A DNA stretch of 7,378 bases from Promethearchaeia archaeon (GCA_029856295.1 JAHQWS010000111.1:1-7378); one strand, 5' to 3'. Positions 1-6,558 are shown, counted from the stretch's first letter. Numbers and translations are program-made. The notes: generated by a model from the sequence alone, not told the origin.

Positions 1-17
1 GGATTATTTTGAATATT

Positions 18-413
18 TTATCCAAGCAAATAGGCAAAAATTATAAATACTATAATAATATAAGCTACAATTACTATCACAAACTGTATTATTAAAACCG
101 CAAGCAGGATTTTTAAGCGCCTTCCAAAACGTTTTATACCATAAAATTCCTCATAGCTTAAAGCAATCAAGCCAATAATTAGATTAATTAAAAACGCAAT
201 GATGTAGAGCCAAGGGATGAAACTAAATACGAGTACAACTATACTCCAAATGCTGTTTAAAATGATTGCGGGCTTTTTTTCTTTAGTTAACCCCTTTAGA
301 GAAGTCATTCTTAGCATGATTACTATACCAATAATAAAATTTATAACTGCGACAATAACTGCTATTGTTAGTATAATAAGTAAAAGAGTTAAAAGATCCA
401 TAGATTGAAACAT
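18..413 (-). CDS. Small four-helix membrane protein, function unknown
   Basis: A 131-residue, very hydrophobic protein. Four membrane segments can be placed by eye at about residues 7-34, 49-66, 67-86 and 100-129. Basic stretches at 35-47 (R, K, KEKK) and 94-101 (KRFGRR) fall between helices 1-2 and 3-4, so both loops are probably cytoplasmic, with both termini outside. I see no catalytic motif and no recognisable family. The first Met is used here, but Met5 (start at 401) is equally possible because neither has a Shine-Dalgarno site. It lies 67 bases downstream of another small membrane protein on the same strand and may be co-transcribed with it. The hydrophobic pattern and one open frame across the region make it a likely real gene; the function is unknown. 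Confidence 0.7.
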   Translation of the reverse strand: MFQSMDLLTLLLIILTIAVIVAVINFIIGIVIMLRMTSLKGLTKEKKPAIILNSIWSIVVLVFSFIPWLYIIAFLINLIIGLIALSYEEFYGIKRFGRRLKILLAVLIIQFVIVIVAYIIIVFIIFAYLLG

Positions 414-480
414 ATTATATGTTTATTCTTAAAAAATAAAAAATTTTGGTAAATTTAGTTATTAATGATTAATTTTGTAT

Positions 481-1053
481 TTATTCTCTTTTTTTGATAT
501 GTTGGATCAAAACAATAACTAATCCGATAATCCATAGAAACACACAGCTATATAACACAATTATACAAAGAGTTGCTGATAAAGAGACTCCTATTGCTGA
601 AACTTCTGTTATATTCGATGGGTCGAAAAGTATAATTGCTATAAAAATTCCCTCAATTACATCAAATAACACACTCACCCAAGACACTATCGATAAGTTA
701 AGATAAAACTTTAGAAGCTTCTCTGAGTCCTTTAATTGACGAGCAACCAGTAATAATCCACTGAAAACAGCCATACCATACATAAACATAAATACAAAAT
801 CTATATTATTTACAATCGTCATTAATTCAACATAATGAGAGAGGGACTCCTTTTTCCATATAGCAATAATCTTATCCATGTTTTTTTTATTCCAAGCAGC
901 TTTCATATCCATAAGACCCGCTCCAACAGGAAATTGAGCAAGTAAAGGAGCGAAAATAAAAGCTACAAACACAAAAGTCAATATAAAAGTGAGTAAAAAT
1001 GTTATTAATAAGATTTTATCTGTTGGTTTTTCAAGTAAAATTTGTAATTTCAT
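481..1053 (-). CDS. Four-helix membrane protein, function unknown
   Basis: A 190-residue protein with four predicted membrane segments at about residues 13-40, 85-104, 114-143 and 155-184. The N-terminus (KPTDK) and C-terminus (HIKKRE) are charged, suggesting both face the cytoplasm. The first two helices are separated by a loop of about 40 residues (43-84) rich in Lys, Trp and Met, probably outside the cell. No catalytic or ligand-binding motif is recognisable. The Met at 1053 has no Shine-Dalgarno site; a TTTTATA stretch ends about 16 bases upstream. The next gene on the strand (18-413) is also a small four-helix protein, but I see no convincing sequence similarity, so they are neighbours rather than clear paralogues. 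It could be a small sensor, transporter accessory or cell-envelope protein; this cannot be decided from sequence. Confidence 0.75.
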   Translation of the reverse strand: MKLQILLEKPTDKILLITFLLTFILTFVFVAFIFAPLLAQFPVGAGLMDMKAAWNKKNMDKIIAIWKKESLSHYVELMTIVNNIDFVFMFMYGMAVFSGLLLVARQLKDSEKLLKFYLNLSIVSWVSVLFDVIEGIFIAIILFDPSNITEVSAIGVSLSATLCIIVLYSCVFLWIIGLVIVLIQHIKKRE

Positions 1054-1327
1054 ACTATCTTGTATTTTCTATAAAATATTAATACATCTAGTATTAAGCT
1101 AGGGAGATTGTAATTAAGTTAAGATTCCTTAATGAAGAAAAAATTGATAAAATGTGGAGATAAGGATTTTTATCATAATTATTTTTTTTTCTTGTATATA
1201 AACTCGATTCATTCTTAATCTAAACTTACTTTCTTCAGTAATAATGAATAAATCATTATTAACTTTAACTTTTAATTTCAATCTCTCGCCTTTAACTAAA
1301 CATATTTTTTAGTTCATGATTTTATTT
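1054..1327. other. Intergenic stretch with no convincing gene
   Basis: Very AT-rich sequence between the membrane protein and the coding-like fragment. It contains the upstream region of the 481-1053 gene, a perfect inverted repeat at 1240-1260, and a 28-codon plus-strand ORF (1132-1218) with no ribosome-binding site or recognisable product, which I regard as chance. Confidence 0.5.
1240..1260. repeat. Perfect 8-bp inverted repeat with 5-base loop
   Basis: The arms AATAATGA (1240-1247) and TCATTATT (1253-1260) are perfect complements around ATAAA. The hairpin is AT-only apart from one G-C pair, so it is weak as RNA. It could equally be a protein-binding site between the 1328-1450 fragment and the 481-1053 gene. 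In DNA this AT-rich, chance is a serious alternative. Confidence 0.3.
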
Positions 1328-1450
1328 TTAATCATTATTATCCCTTTTATTCTCCTCATCCTCCTTTGACGAGTACGAAATAACAATAACCTCGTCATTA
1401 TCAAGAGATTGCAATACATCTTCTAGATTTTTAATTTTTTTCTTCTTTAT
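1328..1450 (-). pseudogene. Coding-like fragment or non-AUG small ORF
   Basis: The minus strand is open from just after a TAA at 1472-1474 to a TAA at 1328-1330. The last 40 codons read as a natural-looking protein end: a Lys-rich start, then an amphipathic part (NLEDVLQSLDNDEVIVISYS), then an acidic/charged tail (SSKEDEENKRDNND). There is no ATG, GTG or TTG before the conserved-looking part. GAGGTG, a good match to the archaeal Shine-Dalgarno sequence, lies just upstream of a run of eight A (1450-1457 on this strand). The nearest codon in place to start is ATA (1450-1448). In a second frame the same region reads VKENAIIHKKKEVEKK and stops right after the A run; one extra A would join the frames. 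It may therefore be a frameshifted gene remnant, a slippery-site gene, or a short protein with an unusual start. No family is recognised. Confidence 0.35.
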
Positions 1451-1581
1451 TTTTTTTCCACCTCTTTCTTTTTATGAATTATCGCGTTTTCTTTCACTCT
1501 GAGGGAGTTAGATCTCCATTAGAATTAAAAATTCCAAACCCGCCTCTTAGAACTTAAAGATGCGAGAAGTATTCAGATAAG

Positions 1582-1594
1582 GTAATAATAAAAA
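1582..1594 (-). terminator. T-rich 3' end of the candidate ncRNA
   Basis: On the minus strand the structured element is followed within about 15 bases by GCTTTTTATTATTACC. Archaeal transcription commonly ends at T-rich tracts without a required hairpin, so this is a plausible termination site for the RNA. Confidence 0.4.
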
Positions 1595-1713
1595 GCAGAG
1601 ATATCGTGAGAGACGGGTACGGATGATCTAATGGATATTCGGTGCTACTTGCTTATTGCAAGCCCGTGCATCCATTCTTCTAGTCGGTGCGACTAAGTTA
1701 ACTCGTCTCATTG
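1588..1713 (-). ncRNA. Candidate structured noncoding RNA
   Basis: The core (1610-1709) is 48% GC by hand count, against 22% at 1201-1260. It is closed by a 9-bp helix: 1701-1709 pairs with 1610-1618 (one G-U pair on the plus-strand reading). Inside are a 6-bp hairpin with a 3-base loop (1681-1686 with 1690-1695) and a second arm made of a perfect 7-bp helix (1670-1676 with 1630-1636) capped by a 5-bp hairpin (1658-1662 with 1648-1652, loop of five). The result is a closed three-way arrangement. The strand is chosen because TTTATATA (1742-1735) sits about 26 bases before the start of the closing helix and a T-rich tract follows it (1594-1582). The 7-mer GCACCGA occurs twice, once in the hairpin-1 region and once in an internal loop. 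It does not match tRNA, 5S rRNA, SRP RNA or RNase P RNA motifs that I know. No protein of useful length covers it. Confidence 0.5.
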
Positions 1714-1734
1714 ATTCATTAAAAGTCTGCCTAA

Positions 1735-1742
1735 TATATAAA
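1735..1742 (-). promoter_or_regulatory. TATA box for the candidate ncRNA
   Basis: Minus-strand TTTATATA matches the archaeal TATA consensus. A start about 26 bases downstream of its centre would fall near 1712, three bases before the closing helix begins at 1709. This spacing is the main reason for putting the RNA on the minus strand. Confidence 0.45.
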
Positions 1743-1802
1743 TTTGATGGTAAGCATAGCAAATTAACTATTGAAAAGAGTTAACCCTAATTTCGAAATG
1801 CT

Positions 1803-1825
1803 AAAATCAAAGAAAAAAAAGAATA
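1803..1825 (-). terminator. T-rich tract after the class III aminotransferase
   Basis: About 30 bases past the stop codon of the aminotransferase the transcript strand reads TTCTTTTTTTTCTTTGATTT, including eight T in a row (1820-1813). No hairpin precedes it; poly-T alone is a usual archaeal termination signal. Confidence 0.4.
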
Positions 1826-1852
1826 AATTTTTTGTATATATTAATTAAAAAA

Positions 1853-3313
1853 TTACTTGGTTGCAAGATTATGTAGTGAGGCTTTCAGAACACTTTCAAA
1901 CTTGTCACAGATATAATCTGCATCTTCTTCCGTAATTACGAGTGGAGGTTTAATTTTAATCAAATTATGCCTTATGATTTTCCCTGTACCGGTTAAGTAT
2001 GGCATGCTAGGTCCGAAGAATATGTTCTGTCTTATTCCCTCTGCAAGCATTTCTTGTAATAATTCTGAAAACGGTTCTCTCGATTCTTTGTTTTTAACTA
2101 ACTCAATTCCAATAAAAAGTCCCGGACCACGAATATCACCAATTACATCATACTTTTCTTGAAGTTCTTTTAATCTCTTCGTGATTTGTTTGCCCCTCTC
2201 TTCACAATTTTCATTTATTTTCCCCTTTTCGATGACTTTTATTAATGCCAGACCAGCCGTTAACCCTATCGGGGTGTTACTAAATGTAGTATGATCTTCC
2301 GATGGACTGAATCTCTTTTTGATCTTTGGACTTGCGATCATAGCCCCTAATGGAAAACCTCCTCCGATGGCTTTCGTGAAGCACATCATATCGGGAGACA
2401 GATCAATACCCAATTCTTTTTCATACTTTTCTGTGAGAGAGAAATATTTTCCTGTTCTCCATACGGCTGTTTGGGACTCATCATAAATAATGAGAATCTT
2501 TTCTTCATCACAAACTTCTCTTAACTTTACAAGAAACTCTGGGGGAAAAGGGATGTGTCCGCCTGCCGCTTGACATAATTCCAAAACCACTCCAGCAAGC
2601 TTTCTCGAGGATAACCCCTGCAAATATTCCTTAACTAAATTAAAACATTCCAAATTACATTGAGGGTCTCTATTACCATACAATCCATTTTTATAATTCC
2701 ACATGCAACGGTAGCAGTATGGTTGTGGCACTCTTACAAAGCAGTCAATTCCAAATGGCCGAAACCTTGTTACTGTATGAATTGGTTGAGAGGCGGTTAA
2801 CATGGCTAATGTATTTCCATGATATCCTCCTCGAAATACTAATATCTGATCAGCATTTTTAGAAGCAACTAAGGCAAGTTTGATAGCAGCTTCAAGTGCT
2901 AAACTGCCACCAGAATTATTGATATGAACTCTGCCCCCTTTTAATCTTCCTGGAACCAATTCGGCTAATTTATTTGAAAATTTCGCTCGTGCTGGAGAAA
3001 CAACAGAGGATTTGACATGAGTGAGTCGCTTCATTTGTTCGGAGACCGCATAATTCACATCGGGATGGGCGAATCCTAATGCTAAAGTCCAATTTTGGGA
3101 TGTGCAATCCATAATCTCTGCTCTCTCTCCGGTTTTAAGATCTTTTGTTACAACCCACGGAGATCCTGGCTCTTTAGCTTCAATTAGGACTTTTGATTCA
3201 TAATGAACATTTAAGCAATGATCATCAAATAATAATAATTCTTCTGGATTCACATCCGCAGAGATTCTACTCAATTCTTCTTTACTTACAATTTTGGGCT
3301 CAAAATCCGCCAT
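1853..3313 (-). CDS. Class III PLP-dependent aminotransferase
   Basis: A 486-residue, full-length fold type I aminotransferase of class III (the group with GABA, ornithine and alanine-glyoxylate-2 enzymes), cytosolic. Visible landmarks: phosphate-binding NNSGGSLALEAAIKLA (132-147), ring-stacking YHG (164-166), Asp278 in YDESQT for the PLP nitrogen, and Schiff-base Lys314 in FTKAIGGGFPLGA. RGPGLFIGIEL (395-405) and the C-terminal KIKPPLVIT (453-461) are also family motifs. Residues 198-223 carry an insertion with Cys200, Cys203, Cys219 and Cys223 (PYCYRC then CNLEC), seen in a subset of bacterial and archaeal class III enzymes. Lys453 stands where many members have the arginine that binds substrate carboxylate. 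The substrate is therefore not assignable; an omega-amino acid or diamine with an oxo-acid acceptor is the general expectation. The Met at 3313 is used: a TATA-like box lies about 33 bases upstream, with no Shine-Dalgarno site. Confidence 0.93.
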   Translation of the reverse strand: MADFEPKIVSKEELSRISADVNPEELLLFDDHCLNVHYESKVLIEAKEPGSPWVVTKDLKTGERAEIMDCTSQNWTLALGFAHPDVNYAVSEQMKRLTHVKSSVVSPARAKFSNKLAELVPGRLKGGRVHINNSGGSLALEAAIKLALVASKNADQILVFRGGYHGNTLAMLTASQPIHTVTRFRPFGIDCFVRVPQPYCYRCMWNYKNGLYGNRDPQCNLECFNLVKEYLQGLSSRKLAGVVLELCQAAGGHIPFPPEFLVKLREVCDEEKILIIYDESQTAVWRTGKYFSLTEKYEKELGIDLSPDMMCFTKAIGGGFPLGAMIASPKIKKRFSPSEDHTTFSNTPIGLTAGLALIKVIEKGKINENCEERGKQITKRLKELQEKYDVIGDIRGPGLFIGIELVKNKESREPFSELLQEMLAEGIRQNIFFGPSMPYLTGTGKIIRHNLIKIKPPLVITEEDADYICDKFESVLKASLHNLATK

Positions 3314-3342
3314 TTTAATTTCACATTTAATGTTTATTTTTC

Positions 3343-3350
3343 TATAAATA
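3343..3350 (-). promoter_or_regulatory. TATA-like box of the class III aminotransferase
   Basis: Minus-strand TATTTATA centred about 33 bases before the ATG. Transcription about 26 bases further on would give a leader of roughly six bases, in keeping with the missing Shine-Dalgarno site. AT-rich surroundings lower the certainty. Confidence 0.35.
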
Positions 3351-3394
3351 TTCGATAGATTTTATTCTTTCATATTTACTAAAATCATTTAATT

Positions 3395-3862
3395 TTACTG
3401 AAATTCCTTCAAATTGCAATAATATCTCTCATTTTCAAAAACACCTTCCTTTAATCTAATAAATCCATTAGTAATCCAAAAATCATTTGCTCTTACATTT
3501 TTTACAAGTGAATTTGCAACGATAGAAGAATGAATTCCTTGTTTTTTGCAGAAATCTATTGTAAAATTTAACAATTTTTTACCATAGCCAAGACGCCTAA
3601 ACATCGGTTTGATATAAAATTCTGCAATACTGTAAGATTTTTCTTCTGCTCTAAGAAAACAAAATCCAATCAATTCATCATTAATAAACGCAACAAAAGG
3701 AAATCTATCTGTTTTTGTCCAATAATAATCAAAATATTTCTCTGATGCAATTTTTCCCCTTGGAATTTCCTGAAATTGCTCAAGTTCTTCAGAATATCTA
3801 ATTAATGCTCTATAAATTTCATTTTTCTCTTCAATTGAAGCTAAATAAATTTTAAGAGACAT
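3395..3862 (-). CDS. GNAT-family N-acetyltransferase
   Basis: A 155-residue protein of typical single-domain GNAT length, expected to move an acetyl group from acetyl-CoA to an amine in the cytosol. The central strand FVAFINDELIGFCFLR (56-71) is followed by AEFYIKPMFRRLGYGKKLL (80-98), which carries the pyrophosphate-binding signature R-x-x-G-x-G (RRLGYG, 89-94). Then comes the motif B region VKNVRANDFWITNGF (120-134), with the Asn and aromatic residues usual there. The N-terminus (residues 1-45) is the variable substrate-binding part and gives no clue to the acceptor. It starts 102 bases after the sugar-isomerase-like gene ends and stops 81 bases before the class III aminotransferase, all on the same strand. 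An AAAGG just before the ATG is at most a weak ribosome-binding site. The family is clear; the substrate is unknown. Confidence 0.88.
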   Translation of the reverse strand: MSLKIYLASIEEKNEIYRALIRYSEELEQFQEIPRGKIASEKYFDYYWTKTDRFPFVAFINDELIGFCFLRAEEKSYSIAEFYIKPMFRRLGYGKKLLNFTIDFCKKQGIHSSIVANSLVKNVRANDFWITNGFIRLKEGVFENERYYCNLKEFQ

Positions 3863-3933
3863 CTTAACCTTTTTCTTTTTTTATATCTTTGAAGAAAAAA
3901 TACGATTAGGATATTTAGAAATTGCTAATTTGC

Positions 3934-3943
3934 AAAAAATACT
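3934..3943 (-). terminator. T-run after the two-SIS-domain gene
   Basis: Within 35 bases after the stop codon, the transcript strand contains GTATTTTTTGC. It is short and unstructured, so this is only a plausible termination site. Confidence 0.25.
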
Positions 3944-3964
3944 TTTCATTTATATATTACACTT

Positions 3965-5101
3965 CTATTCTAGTTCCTTATCTCTGTGGGTTTTTTTCAT
4001 ATCCTCTTCAGTAATATCATTATTTTTTGCGATTAATGCCAACAAAGCATCAAGAGTTATATAGGTGTTTAATTCAAATTGAGGGAAAAACGTCTTAGTC
4101 ACCTTATGGATAGATTTATTATAATAACTGACCATCTCAGGTCTGCCCTCAATAATTAGATTTCCTTGATATTTACGATACCATTTATTTGTTCTAGCTA
4201 GGTTAGACTCTTTAAAGGATGTTATGGTAAACAATTTCATTCCAACATCTCCCGTCTGTTGCGCATATTTTATGATTTGATCTGTTTCCCCACTTCCGCT
4301 TATTAATACCGCTAAATCATCCTTTCTTCTACTTTTCCAATGACCTTCATATACAACATTTAAATCTTTCAAACCTTCTTTATGCAAATGACCATACCTT
4401 ATCGCAATTACTCTTGAGATGATTTCATTTATCCCTACTCCTTTAAAATAAACAACTCTGTCATTATTAAGGTCTAAAAAATCATTTATTAATGAAGTAT
4501 AACTAACAATTGGCTTTTCTTGTTTTTCGAGTTCCTGAAGATTAGAATGCAACCCCTCTATTACATTGTAACAACTATTATCAAAAGATTTCATTTTATC
4601 AGATTTATTATAGGCATATCCCATACATGAACATAAAACTGCACTTGCCTGTTCGAATTCTGTTCCGAGTGGGGCATATTTTCTTTCATGATTTATATCT
4701 CCCTTGATAAGAATTACGTTTTCAAATTTTTCCTCCAGTTCTGGGTTTCCTGTCATGTAAATAACGTTTAACCCTTTTTTTAATGCAAATTCAGCATCCT
4801 CAGTGGCTTTTCCTGATCCTGATCGAGAATTCACTATAAATATATCTCCTTCTCTTAAAGGCCTTAGATTTGCATTGTTAACTTGGTTAACTCGAATACC
4901 ATATAAATTTTCTAACTCATTAGCGAGTAATAAAGCACTTTGTAATGATCTACCAGCGCCATCAATAGTGACTCTTTTATCTTGTTTTCCATTTTCTAAA
5001 ATTTCTAAACAAGGTTGCATTGTACTTTTATTAACGCTCTTTAAAGAGTCCTCTATTTTTTTAACCAAGTACTTATAGGTATCTCTAAAAAATGAGTCCA
5101 T
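3965..5101 (-). CDS. Tandem SIS-domain sugar-phosphate isomerase-like protein
   Basis: A 378-residue protein with two SIS (sugar isomerase) domains in one chain. Domain 1 (about 15-180) has IDGAGRS (46-52), NSRSGSGKATED (91-102) and PLGTEFEQ (144-151). Domain 2 (about 200-378) has KGVGINE (220-226), VLISGSGET (265-273), FPQFELN (339-345) and the tail TEEDMKKTHRDKE (364-376). GAGRS, SGSGET, GTxFE and a TEEDMK..H tail are hallmarks of 6-phospho-3-hexuloisomerase, normally a single-domain protein of about 180-200 residues that interconverts hexulose-6-phosphate and fructose-6-phosphate in the ribulose monophosphate pathway. This looks like a fused duplication of it. The GlmS isomerase part also has two SIS domains, but I see no glutaminase domain here. 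The halves have diverged: domain 1 keeps GAGRS, domain 2 keeps SGSGET. A TATA-like ATTTAAAA (5124-5131) lies about 26 bases before the ATG, so the transcript may be leaderless. The exact reaction is uncertain. Confidence 0.85.
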   Translation of the reverse strand: MDSFFRDTYKYLVKKIEDSLKSVNKSTMQPCLEILENGKQDKRVTIDGAGRSLQSALLLANELENLYGIRVNQVNNANLRPLREGDIFIVNSRSGSGKATEDAEFALKKGLNVIYMTGNPELEEKFENVILIKGDINHERKYAPLGTEFEQASAVLCSCMGYAYNKSDKMKSFDNSCYNVIEGLHSNLQELEKQEKPIVSYTSLINDFLDLNNDRVVYFKGVGINEIISRVIAIRYGHLHKEGLKDLNVVYEGHWKSRRKDDLAVLISGSGETDQIIKYAQQTGDVGMKLFTITSFKESNLARTNKWYRKYQGNLIIEGRPEMVSYYNKSIHKVTKTFFPQFELNTYITLDALLALIAKNNDITEEDMKKTHRDKELE

Positions 5102-5208
5102 TAATAGAAGTAAAATTTGATTGATTTAAAACTTTAATAAAATGAATCACGTCATTACAGGGAGCGAGAGAAATAGTTTTTCATCTCTATCTAAAGTTAA
5201 AATTTATT

Positions 5209-6384
5209 TTATTCATGTATAATCCTTTTTAAATATTGGGTTGCGGTTTGTAGCGTTTTTTCTTTTTTACAAAAGCAAAATCGGGTTTGATATTGACCAC
5301 TTTTAAGATCCGCATAAAAAGAAGAACCAGGAACCGTTGCGATATCAATATTCTTTATCAAATGTATGGCTAAATCATATGAGTTTTGAAGGTTATAGCG
5401 CTCCATATAGTCTTCACAATTAGCGATAATATAATAGGCCCCATCTGGTTTGATTGGATTAATCTCTGTTTGTTTTAGGGCGTTAAAGAGAATATCTCTA
5501 GCATTTTGATAAAAATCTCCAAGCCATTTGTAATAATCTTTACCAAGTGAAAGAGCAAATGCTGCTGCTTCTTGAAGTGGAGCTGGAGCCCCAACCGTTA
5601 AAAAATCATGAACCTTTTTAATTTCATTGGTTATTTTTTCACTAGCTATAGCCCATCCTACTCTCCAGCCTGTGAGGGAGTAAGTTTTAGATATAGAATT
5701 AATAGTAATTGAATTCTTTTCCATACCAGGCAAAGAAGCAATAGATATATGTTTATGATTATCAAATAATATATGTTCATAAATCTCATCGGTTATAGCA
5801 ATACAATCATAATTTAGACATAATTCTGCGATAAATTTCAATTCTTTGATGCTAAATACCTTTCCAGTAGGATTATTTGGAGTATTTATAATTATCGCTT
5901 TAGTTTTCTCATTAAAAAGTTGTTCAAGCCGCTCAAAATTGAACTTCCAATCAGGAGGATTTAACATAATATAACGAGGGCTAGCTCCAGATAATAGACA
6001 GTCAGGCCCGTAATTTTCATAAAATGGTTCAAATATTATTATCTCATCACCAGGATTTATAATAGCTTTCATTGAAGAGAGCATCGCTTCTGTAGAGCCA
6101 CAAGTGACTGTGATATTTTTATTAGGGTCAACAAATTTCATTTTATTATATTCGGCTATTTTTTCGGCAATAGCATTCCTTAGCGACACAGAACCCCATG
6201 TGATAGCATATTGGTTTATATCTGCTCGAATTGCTTTAATTGCGGCATTTTTAATAGTCTCAGGTGCTGAAAAATCGGGAAAACCTTGAGCCAGATTGAT
6301 GCACCCCGGATGTGCGTTTGCTACACGCGTCATTTCACGGATAATTGATTCGGAAAAAACTTTAGTGATTTTAGAAAGATCCAT
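5209..6384 (-). CDS. Class I/II PLP-dependent aminotransferase (aspartate aminotransferase-like)
   Basis: A 391-residue fold type I aminotransferase, cytosolic, near full family length. Numbering from an in-frame Met 12 codons further upstream (6420), it shows INLAQGFPDF (41-50), CGSTEAM for the PLP phosphate (107-113), TPNNPTG (180-186) and Asp211 and Tyr214 in TDEIYEH. It also has the Schiff-base Lys245 in SISKTYSLTGWRVGW (242-256) and substrate-carboxylate Arg380 in QTRFCFCK. The GAYY segment (327-330) and VPGSSF (363-368) are also normal for the family. The pattern fits aspartate/aromatic/kynurenine-type transaminases that move an amino group to 2-oxoglutarate; the exact amino acid cannot be read. 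I chose Met at 6384 because relatives start close to an MDLSK..KxFSES-like segment and the extra 12 residues look like translated upstream DNA; neither start has a Shine-Dalgarno site. It lies 107 bases upstream of the SIS gene on the same strand. Confidence 0.93.
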   Translation of the reverse strand: MDLSKITKVFSESIIREMTRVANAHPGCINLAQGFPDFSAPETIKNAAIKAIRADINQYAITWGSVSLRNAIAEKIAEYNKMKFVDPNKNITVTCGSTEAMLSSMKAIINPGDEIIIFEPFYENYGPDCLLSGASPRYIMLNPPDWKFNFERLEQLFNEKTKAIIINTPNNPTGKVFSIKELKFIAELCLNYDCIAITDEIYEHILFDNHKHISIASLPGMEKNSITINSISKTYSLTGWRVGWAIASEKITNEIKKVHDFLTVGAPAPLQEAAAFALSLGKDYYKWLGDFYQNARDILFNALKQTEINPIKPDGAYYIIANCEDYMERYNLQNSYDLAIHLIKNIDIATVPGSSFYADLKSGQYQTRFCFCKKEKTLQTATQYLKRIIHE

Positions 6385-6514
6385 GATATATTTTAAATTA
6401 TTTCTAAATTTAAAAAGCATTTTATTTGATTTATAGTAGTATTAAAATGTGAATTAACCGTAGTTTTTGGAATTGATTTCCGTTAATTAGAGTGTAGAAT
6501 AAAAAATATAGATT

Positions 6515-6522
6515 TTTATATA
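6515..6522 (+). promoter_or_regulatory. TATA box for the 69-residue ORF
   Basis: TTTATATA, identical to the box before the candidate ncRNA. A start about 26 bases downstream would fall near 6545, immediately before the Shine-Dalgarno site at 6547. It sits in the divergent gap between the class I aminotransferase and the small plus-strand ORF. Confidence 0.45.
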
Positions 6523-6546
6523 ATTAGATTTAGAATGGGATATGTA

Positions 6547-6553
6547 AGGTGAT
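6547..6553 (+). promoter_or_regulatory. Shine-Dalgarno site that decides the start
   Basis: AGGTGAT is a seven-base match to the archaeal Shine-Dalgarno sequence AGGAGGTGATC. Its TGA is also an in-frame stop for the ATG at 6535, which argues that translation of the following ORF begins downstream of it, at ATT 6559 (or GTA 6556), rather than at that ATG. Confidence 0.45.
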
Positions 6554-6558
6554 TTGTA

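Noticed and set aside
1626..1703. A minus-strand reading beginning MRRVNLVAPTRR across the structured element
   Set aside because: It is 27 codons, has no ribosome-binding site and lies wholly inside the nested helices. The base pairing explains the sequence better than coding does.
1588..1713. tRNA, 5S rRNA, SRP RNA or RNase P RNA identity for the structured element
   Set aside because: There is no T-loop GTTCRA, no CCA-end acceptor pattern, no SRP helix 8 GNAR motif and no RNase P conserved blocks. Arm lengths do not fit a cloverleaf.
4803..5078. A 91-codon plus-strand ORF opposite the SIS gene, and similar ones at 494-706, 1974-2162 and 6104-6289
   Set aside because: They are antisense to genes with clear domains or membrane patterns, and show no motif of their own or ribosome-binding site.
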